DNA from: Mycolicibacter longobardus
GTDB taxonomy: Bacteria; Actinomycetota; Actinomycetes; Mycobacteriales; Mycobacteriaceae
Length of the DNA: 64,000 nt
Direction: 5' to 3'
NCBI RefSeq assembly: GCF_002102265.1
Contig: NZ_LQPG01000007.1
Coordinates: 248,001-312,000, forward strand
Of this stretch, positions 58,830 to 64,000 are shown in pieces. Under the pieces are notes generated by a model. The model made no database searches and was not told where the DNA came from. It saw only the letters and a list, made by a program, of their open reading frames with translations. Numbering within the stretch: position 1 is the first letter of the stretch; every line of letters begins with the position of its first letter. The position numbers and the translations under genes are program-made.

Positions 58830-60148
58830 TGCTGGCCGCGCTCCCGCTCCGCTCGTTCTTCCTTGGCCAACTGAGCAGCCTGCACCCGACCCTCGTTCAT
58901 CTCGGCCATCGCCTCGGGGATCTCGGTGGCGGTGAACGTGCCGCCCCGGCCGGTCGGCAGGCCGCCGAACGAGTAGGACTCGTCGAATGCCGGCGCGGTG
59001 GACGCCGGCCGGCGGGACTCCAGCTTCTCCAGCACCGGTTCGAGGCGCTTGGCCTTCTCGGCGACCGCCTTCTCATCGCGTTCGATGAACTCCGGCAGCA
59101 CCTCCTTGCCCATCAGTTCGATGGCCTCCATGGTCGCGTCGTGACTGCGCGGGTTGAGCAGCAGGATGAGCTCGTCGACACCGCTCTCCTCGTAGCCGCG
59201 CAGGAATTCCCGCGTGGTCGCGGGGCTTCCGATCGCTCCGCGGCCCGGCCCGTAGGCCAGTGTCGGGTCTTTCTCCACCTCTTCGAGGTAGCGGTTCCAC
59301 ACCCCGGTGCGGCCCGGGGTGTGCTCACCGGTCATGTAGTAGTGCATGATCCCGAACGAGAAGAATCCGCCGCCGACGCCGAGCCGCTGGATCGCCTGCT
59401 CATCGGTGGGGGCCACCATCATGGACAGGTCGCCGCCGATGGCCAGGATGTTCGGGTTCACCTGCGGGGTGACCGGGACGCCGTTCTCTTCGAGTTCCTT
59501 GTAGTAGCCGTTGACCCGTTCGGCCAGTGGGCCGGGGCCGGTGTAGGCGAAACTCAGTGCGCCGATGCATTTCTGGGCCGCCATCTGCACCGAGGCGGGC
59601 CGGGTGCACGCCACCCACACCGGCGGGTGCGGCTTCTGCATCGGCTTGGGGATGACGTTGCGGGCCGGCATCTGCACGTGCTGGCCGTCGAAGCCGGTGA
59701 ACGGCTCCTCGGTCATGCAGCGGATGGAGACCTCCAGTGCCTCCTCCCACTGGGCGCGTTTGTCGGCCGGGTCGATGCCGAACCCGCCGAGCTCGGCGAT
59801 CGAGGAACCCTCCCCGGTACCGAACTCGACGCGGCCGCCCGACAGCAGGTCCAAGGTGGCGATCCGCTCGGCCACCCGGGCCGGGTGGTTCACCACGGGC
59901 GGCAGGTGCATGATGCCGAAGCCCAACCGGATGTGCTTGGTCCGCTGGCTGGCTGCCGCCAGGAACATCTCCGGGGCGGTGGCGTGGCAGTACTCCTCCA
60001 GGAAGTGGTGCTCGGTGAGCCAGACCGTCGAGAACCCGGCCTTGTCGGCCGCCTCCACCTCGTCGAGGCCGTCTTGGAAGAGCGCGTGCTCGTCGTCGTC
60101 CGACCACGGACGCGGCAGCGCGAACTCGTAGAACAGTGAGATCTTCAC
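58826..60148 (-). CDS. LLM-class (luciferase-like) flavin-dependent oxidoreductase
   Basis: 440 residues from GTG at 60148. The TIM barrel of bacterial luciferase is clear: WLTEHHFLEEYCH, LLSGGRVEFGTGEGSS, NVIPKPMQKPHPPVW and GFFSFGIMHYYMTGEH. Uses reduced FMN (or F420) to insert oxygen or oxidise carbonyl and amine substrates; the exact role is not readable. In the middle of the coupled meta-cleavage operon, so a Baeyer-Villiger-type or hydroxylation step is reasonable. Confidence 0.92.
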   Translation of the reverse strand: MKISLFYEFALPRPWSDDDEHALFQDGLDEVEAADKAGFSTVWLTEHHFLEEYCHATAPEMFLAAASQRTKHIRLGFGIMHLPPVVNHPARVAERIATLDLLSGGRVEFGTGEGSSIAELGGFGIDPADKRAQWEEALEVSIRCMTEEPFTGFDGQHVQMPARNVIPKPMQKPHPPVWVACTRPASVQMAAQKCIGALSFAYTGPGPLAERVNGYYKELEENGVPVTPQVNPNILAIGGDLSMMVAPTDEQAIQRLGVGGGFFSFGIMHYYMTGEHTPGRTGVWNRYLEEVEKDPTLAYGPGRGAIGSPATTREFLRGYEESGVDELILLLNPRSHDATMEAIELMGKEVLPEFIERDEKAVAEKAKRLEPVLEKLESRRPASTAPAFDESYSFGGLPTGRGGTFTATEIPEAMAEMNEGRVQAAQLAKEERAERERGQQ

Positions 60149-61893
60149 GGGTTACCTCCTGAGGATTGGTTGGAAGTCTGCGAATCGAAGGATTGCTGGC
60201 GAGCAGAGGTATCGGCGATATGTTGGGCGGCAACGTAACCGAATGTCATCGCCGGGCCGATGGTCGCTCCCGCTCCGGCGTAGCTGCGGCCCATCACCGG
60301 TGCCGAGGTGTTGCCCACCGCGTAGAGACCGTCGATCACCGAGTCGTCGGCGCGCAGCACCCGGGCATGCTCGTCGGTGCGCAGGCCGCCGGAGGTGCCC
60401 AGGTCGCCGAGGATGATCCGGAACGCGTAGTAGGGCGGCTTGCCCAGGGGGTAGAGGTTGGGGTTGGGCAGCGTCGGGTCGCCGTAGTAGTTGTCGTAGA
60501 CGCTGTCGCCGCGGTTGAAGTCGTCGTCGTGACCGGTCCGGGCCAGCTCGTTGAACCGTTCGGCGGTGCGCCGCAGCCGGTTCGGCGGAACTCCGATCGC
60601 GGAGGCCAGCTCCTCGAATGAGCCGCCCGCCTTGACCACCCCGGAGTCCAACCAGGCCTGCGGTATCCGGCGCCCGGTCGGTACCGGGGCACCGGGGACC
60701 TTCGGGATCGGCAGGTGCCCGGCGACGACGTAGCGGTGGAAGGACCGCTGGTCGGTGATCAGCCAGCACGGGATGTGGGTGACTCCGGTTTGCTGGCCCG
60801 CGATCATGGCGTGCGCGAAGTCCATATAGGGCGCCGCTTCGTTGATGAACCGCTCGCCGTCGCCGTTGACGATGAACTGGGACGGCATCATGCGTTCGTT
60901 GAGCATGAACTGCAGTCGCCCGTCGGGCCAGCACAGCGCCGGGAACCACCACGCCTCGTCGAGCAGTTCGGTGGCCGCTCCGACGGCTTCCCCGGCCCGG
61001 ATGCCGTCGCCGGTGGCCAGTGGGTTGCCGAAGCTCCAATCATGTTCCAGCACCGGTTGATACTGCTTACGCCAGGCCAGATCGTGGTCGAAGCCGCCGC
61101 TGGCCAGGATCACCCCGCGGCGCGCCGAGATGCGCTGCGCCCGGCCGCCGCGCTGCACCACCGCGCCGGTGACCGCGCCGGAGACGTCGGTGATGAGCGC
61201 GGTCATCGGCGTGTCGAGCCAGAGCGGAATGTCGCGTTCGACCATGGCCAGCCGCAGGCGCGCGGCCAGCGATTGGCCGATGGCGGCCATCCGGTCGCCG
61301 AACACCCGGGCGCGGAACATCCGCCACAGCAGCTTGACCAGGACCGCTTTGCCGCGCCACGACTGGCGGACCTGGTAGAAGAGGCGAAGGTCCTTGGGCC
61401 CCAGCCAGATTCCCTTGGGTGCCAGTGCCAGCGGCGCCAGCAGGTGCTGCTCCTCGTCGCCGAGGCTGCGCAGGTCCATGGCCGGCACGTTGATGGTGCT
61501 GCCCAGCTCCGAGCCCCCTGGCAGTTCCGGGTAGTAGTCGGCGTAGCCGGGTTTCCAGACGAACTCGAACCAGGGGCTGGCCTGCTCCAGGAACTCCATC
61601 ATCGCCGGGGCGGCGTCCACGTACTGCCGCAGTCGTGCGTCGCTGACCAGACCTTCGGTGATCGTGCGCAGATAGGTGAAGACGTCATCGGGGTCGGGGA
61701 CATAACCCTCCCGGCGTTGCGACGGTGCCCCGGGCACCCAGATGCCGCCGCCGGACAGCGCGGTGGATCCGCCGAAGTACGAGGACTTCTCCACCACCAG
61801 GGTGTCGAGCCCGCGGGCGTCGGCGGCCAGCGCGGCGGTCATGCCGCCGCCACCGGAACCGATGACGAGCACGTCGACGACATGATCGGTCAT
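60145..61893 (-). CDS. FAD-dependent dehydrogenase, 3-ketosteroid delta1-dehydrogenase-like
   Basis: 582 residues. FAD Rossmann [19 protein letters not shown], then [17 protein letters not shown]-terminal [20 protein letters not shown] and [17 protein letters not shown] with [13 protein letters not shown], all as in KstD/KsdD. KstD-type enzymes abstract hydrides from ring carbons to make a 1,2-unsaturated ketone. Full length. 4-bp overlaps with mhpB-like and LLM genes. Likely desaturates a cyclic ketone that is not necessarily a steroid. Confidence 0.93.
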   Translation of the reverse strand: MTDHVVDVLVIGSGGGGMTAALAADARGLDTLVVEKSSYFGGSTALSGGGIWVPGAPSQRREGYVPDPDDVFTYLRTITEGLVSDARLRQYVDAAPAMMEFLEQASPWFEFVWKPGYADYYPELPGGSELGSTINVPAMDLRSLGDEEQHLLAPLALAPKGIWLGPKDLRLFYQVRQSWRGKAVLVKLLWRMFRARVFGDRMAAIGQSLAARLRLAMVERDIPLWLDTPMTALITDVSGAVTGAVVQRGGRAQRISARRGVILASGGFDHDLAWRKQYQPVLEHDWSFGNPLATGDGIRAGEAVGAATELLDEAWWFPALCWPDGRLQFMLNERMMPSQFIVNGDGERFINEAAPYMDFAHAMIAGQQTGVTHIPCWLITDQRSFHRYVVAGHLPIPKVPGAPVPTGRRIPQAWLDSGVVKAGGSFEELASAIGVPPNRLRRTAERFNELARTGHDDDFNRGDSVYDNYYGDPTLPNPNLYPLGKPPYYAFRIILGDLGTSGGLRTDEHARVLRADDSVIDGLYAVGNTSAPVMGRSYAGAGATIGPAMTFGYVAAQHIADTSARQQSFDSQTSNQSSGGNP

Positions 61894-62840
61894 CCGCGCG
61901 CCCCCGTCGGTTCTGCGGTGCGGATGGCGAACCCGGCGATCAGTTCCGGAGCCGGCCGGTAGTAGCGGTGGACGGTGCGGTAGCCGCCCTGGGCCGCCAG
62001 CGCACCGAAGGCGGCTGCCCAGGTTCGGATCTCGTGCGCCGATCCGCCGCCCGCCTCGGTGATGTACGAGTTCGACCAGTCAGCCAGATTGTCGAGGCTG
62101 CCGCTGTCGAGGATCGACAGGAACCGCTGATCGAATTCCGGGTTCAGCGGTGCGAGATCGTTGGTTCCGGCGACGAAGTCGCGTGCCGCGGCAATGACCG
62201 CGTCCTGGCGGGCCGATCGCTGCTCGGGGCTCATCGGGGTGCCGTGCAGGATTCGGTCCCGGGTGACCGGTGGTGCGGTCTCCAGCGTGGGGATCGGCGG
62301 ATCATGCGACAGTCCCCCGGATCCCAGGACGAGCACTCGCAGATCGAGGCCGGCCAGGAACTCGCCCACCGCGGCGCCCAGTGCGCGGGCGCGGTGTATC
62401 GGGCCCAGCGGAGCGGCGACGGCGTTGATGAAGATCGGGATCACCGGGCATGCCGCAGCGTTGCCGAACAGCCGCTCCAGTGGCTGCACCACCGCGTGAT
62501 CGACGTCCATGTTCGCCGAAACCGCCAGGTCCACACCGCGTTCCAGCACGGCGGCCGCGCAGTCGGCGGCGAGATCCGCGGGGACGTCCAGCGGGCCGAG
62601 ATGCGTGCCGTAGTCGCCGATGCCCTGCGCGGCGGTGCCGATGCAGAACGGCGGCATCAGCTTGAAGAAGAACCCGTTGTAGTGATCCGGCGCGAACACC
62701 ACCGTCAGCTGCGGGTCGAAGTCGGCGACGAAGGCCGCGGCCTCGGTGATCGCGGCGTCGATGTCGTCCATCAACTCACGGGACGGTCCCGGCAGATTCA
62801 GCAGTGGACTGTGGGACATGCAGCACAGGGCCAGTGGCAT
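61890..62840 (-). CDS. mhpB: 2,3-dihydroxyphenylpropionate-type extradiol dioxygenase (MhpB-like)
   Basis: 316 residues from ATG at 62840. The match to E. coli MhpB is strong: [30 protein letters not shown] and [11 protein letters not shown], with the catalytic histidines in VDH and [16 protein letters not shown] at the C-terminus. Type II (LigB-fold) Fe(II) extradiol dioxygenase that cleaves a catechol ring next to one hydroxyl. A perfect AAGGAGGTGAT site is 7 bases upstream. The start lies 65 bp inside the mhpA-like gene. Confidence 0.93.
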   Translation of the reverse strand: MPLALCCMSHSPLLNLPGPSRELMDDIDAAITEAAAFVADFDPQLTVVFAPDHYNGFFFKLMPPFCIGTAAQGIGDYGTHLGPLDVPADLAADCAAAVLERGVDLAVSANMDVDHAVVQPLERLFGNAAACPVIPIFINAVAAPLGPIHRARALGAAVGEFLAGLDLRVLVLGSGGLSHDPPIPTLETAPPVTRDRILHGTPMSPEQRSARQDAVIAAARDFVAGTNDLAPLNPEFDQRFLSILDSGSLDNLADWSNSYITEAGGGSAHEIRTWAAAFGALAAQGGYRTVHRYYRPAPELIAGFAIRTAEPTGARG

Positions 62841-63999
62841 CGGGGCGATCACCTCCTTCGCCGGTCAGCGCGAGGATGTCGAAGAGTCGGGCGCTCACCT
62901 CGGGTGCGCGCTGGGCGATACAGGCCGCGGCGATGCAGCGGTCCGGACGCAGGAACAGCACCGATTCGCTGTGGCGGTCGAACCAGGACTTCAGCTCTCC
63001 GGTCCGATCGCCGACGATGGTGACCGCGGGGTCGTCGGCCTCATCGGGTGGGGTCCAATGCAGCTGGGTCGACGGCCGGACCGCGACGAAACTCGCTCCC
63101 AGCGCCGCCCATCGCCCGAAGGCCTTCTCGCCGAGCAGGACCCGGGGGTTGTTGTTCCAGGCCAGCACCGCGAAGCCGGTGCCGATCACGTCGTCGAGGA
63201 GCAGATCGGTCTTGGTGCGGGTGTCCACGCGCGGCTGAATGAACAGGGTCCCGGTGGGCGAGTCGGGACGGCGCGGCTGGTCATGGACGACCGCACCCTG
63301 CTCGTAGCGCGGCATCGGTTTGAACCGCATCTCCAGCACGTAGCGCTTCAGGGTCGGCACCGCCGAGGCCGCGCGGATCACCCGGTCGCGTATGCCGGCC
63401 ACTCGCCGGTTGGTCGGCGAGATCACCTTGCCCACCATCGTGGAGAGGTCGATCATGGCGCGGGCGTGCTTGCGCCGCTCGGTGTCGTAGCTGTCCAGCA
63501 GGCTCGGCCGGGCCTGCCCGCGGACCACGGCGGCCAGCTTCCAGCCGAGGTTCATCGCGTCGCGGATCCCGCTGTTGTAGCCCTGGCCCTGCCAGACCGG
63601 CATCAGATGCGCGGCGTCGCCGGCCAACAGCATCCGGCCGCGCCGGAAGGCGCCCGCGATCCGGGAGTGGTGGGTGTAGACCCGGTGGCGGATCACGTCG
63701 ACCTCGTGCGGACGCGGCAGGAACGGCGCCAGCATGGCCGCGACGAATTCCGGGTCCTCGGCCTGCTCGTCGGTCTCGTCGGCGTGGATCATGAACTCGA
63801 AGCGCCTAATGCCGTGCGCGATGGAGATCGAGGCGTAGGGGCGCGCCGGGTCGGCCCCGACTTCGCTGTTGGGATGGCCGAGCGGGTCGTTGGCGATGTC
63901 GATGACGAGCCAGCGTGTCGAGGAGGTGGTTCCGTCGAACGACACGCCCATCAGCCGGCGGGTGGCGCTGCGACCGCCGTCGCAGCCGACGACGTAGCG
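62776..63999 (-). CDS. mhpA: FAD monooxygenase, MhpA-like 3-hydroxyphenylpropionate hydroxylase, 5' end outside window
   Basis: About 407 C-terminal residues are visible; the frame continues past the edge ([12 protein letters not shown] just before the first ATG at 63951), so the FAD-binding start is missing. [28 protein letters not shown] is the conserved second FAD motif of aromatic hydroxylases (GDAAH). Hydroxylates a monophenol to the catechol for MhpB. It overlaps the mhpB-like gene by 65 bp, an unusually long overlap. First visible gene of the operon. Confidence 0.9.
   Translation of the reverse strand, partial: RYVVGCDGGRSATRRLMGVSFDGTTSSTRWLVIDIANDPLGHPNSEVGADPARPYASISIAHGIRRFEFMIHADETDEQAEDPEFVAAMLAPFLPRPHEVDVIRHRVYTHHSRIAGAFRRGRMLLAGDAAHLMPVWQGQGYNSGIRDAMNLGWKLAAVVRGQARPSLLDSYDTERRKHARAMIDLSTMVGKVISPTNRRVAGIRDRVIRAASAVPTLKRYVLEMRFKPMPRYEQGAVVHDQPRRPDSPTGTLFIQPRVDTRTKTDLLLDDVIGTGFAVLAWNNNPRVLLGEKAFGRWAALGASFVAVRPSTQLHWTPPDEADDPAVTIVGDRTGELKSWFDRHSESVLFLRPDRCIAAACIAQRAPEVSARLFDILALTGEGGDRPDATGPVLHVPQSTAESAGTVP
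62848..62858 (-). promoter_or_regulatory. ribosome-binding site deciding the mhpB start
   Basis: AAGGAGGTGAT is fully complementary to the 16S anti-Shine-Dalgarno; a GTG within it (62852) is in frame but the ATG at 62840 is 7 bases away and matches the known MhpB N-terminus. Confidence 0.75.
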
Positions 64000-64000
64000 G

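Noticed and set aside
1..64000. tRNA, rRNA, CRISPR, insertion sequences
   Set aside because: No cloverleaf-like sequence, repeat-spacer array, transposase or terminal repeats were recognised; the toxin-antitoxin scars are not flanked by visible direct repeats.

Overview
The window reads as chromosomal DNA of a high-GC actinobacterium, most likely Mycobacterium/Mycolicibacterium or a close relative. This rests on many GTG starts, short intergenic gaps, 4-bp ATGA/GTGA stop-start overlaps, two mycofactocin-type short-chain dehydrogenases, FadD/FadE/crotonase-rich gene content, ArsI-Acr3 arsenic genes and VapBC-type modules. No rRNA, tRNA, CRISPR array or transposase was seen. Almost the whole window is one catabolic super-region for CoA-activated lipid-, terpenoid- or aromatic-like acids, with small accessory inserts. 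No substrate can be read from the sequence alone.

Layout. (1) 2-18100: an amidohydrolase tail, then a long minus-strand series transcribed from a TetR-flanked promoter near 18.1 kb: crotonase, two SDRs, crotonase, amidohydrolase, FadD ligase, amidohydrolase and a two-subunit acyl-CoA dehydrogenase. A divergent AraC gene interrupts it. It continues as amidohydrolase, SDR, IclR regulator, fused FadE34-like dehydrogenase, thiolase-like protein without the thiolase cysteines, DUF35 partner and NTF2-like protein. The last block resembles the dehydrogenation/retro-aldol logic of steroid side-chain degradation. (2) 18266-20136: a TetR gene and an island of toxin-antitoxin and other gene remnants. 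(3) 20133-31359: thiolase, a small secreted protein, crotonase plus thioesterase, then a tightly coupled plus-strand operon of three crotonases, three AMP-forming ligases and a mycofactocin-type SDR. (4) 31426-34907: arsenic resistance genes (acr3, a 75-residue protein, arsI, divergent arsR), a TetR and a Bfd-like ferredoxin. (5) 34914-40607: two ligases, an amidohydrolase, a crotonase and a TetR with matching dyads. (6) 40744-44153: two cytochromes P450 followed by a mycofactocin-type SDR, ended by a long hairpin. (7) 44232-54162: a minus-strand operon of SDR, TetR, [3Fe-4S] ferredoxin, P450, amidohydrolase, two M24 'pita-bread' proteins (one lacking metal ligands), a divergent crotonase and a double CaiB/BaiF CoA-transferase. 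(8) 54275-55403: an NTF2-like gene and a VapBC pair whose antitoxin is frameshifted. (9) 55404-64000: a coupled minus-strand operon of MhpA-type hydroxylase, MhpB-type extradiol dioxygenase, ketosteroid-dehydrogenase-like flavoprotein, luciferase-like monooxygenase, SDR, cyclase-family hydrolase and two alpha/beta hydrolases, that is, an aromatic meta-cleavage route joined to alicyclic ring chemistry.

Working model (inference): P450s and flavoproteins hydroxylate or desaturate ring carbons, SDRs oxidise the alcohols, ligases and the CoA-transferase load acids onto CoA, and dehydrogenases, crotonases, thiolase and the aldolase-like module shorten side chains. The MhpAB-type enzymes open an aromatic ring. 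The repeated amidohydrolases may act as decarboxylases, hydratases or C-C/C-O hydrolases. Four TetR genes each lie near their own dyad motif, which suggests several separately induced modules.
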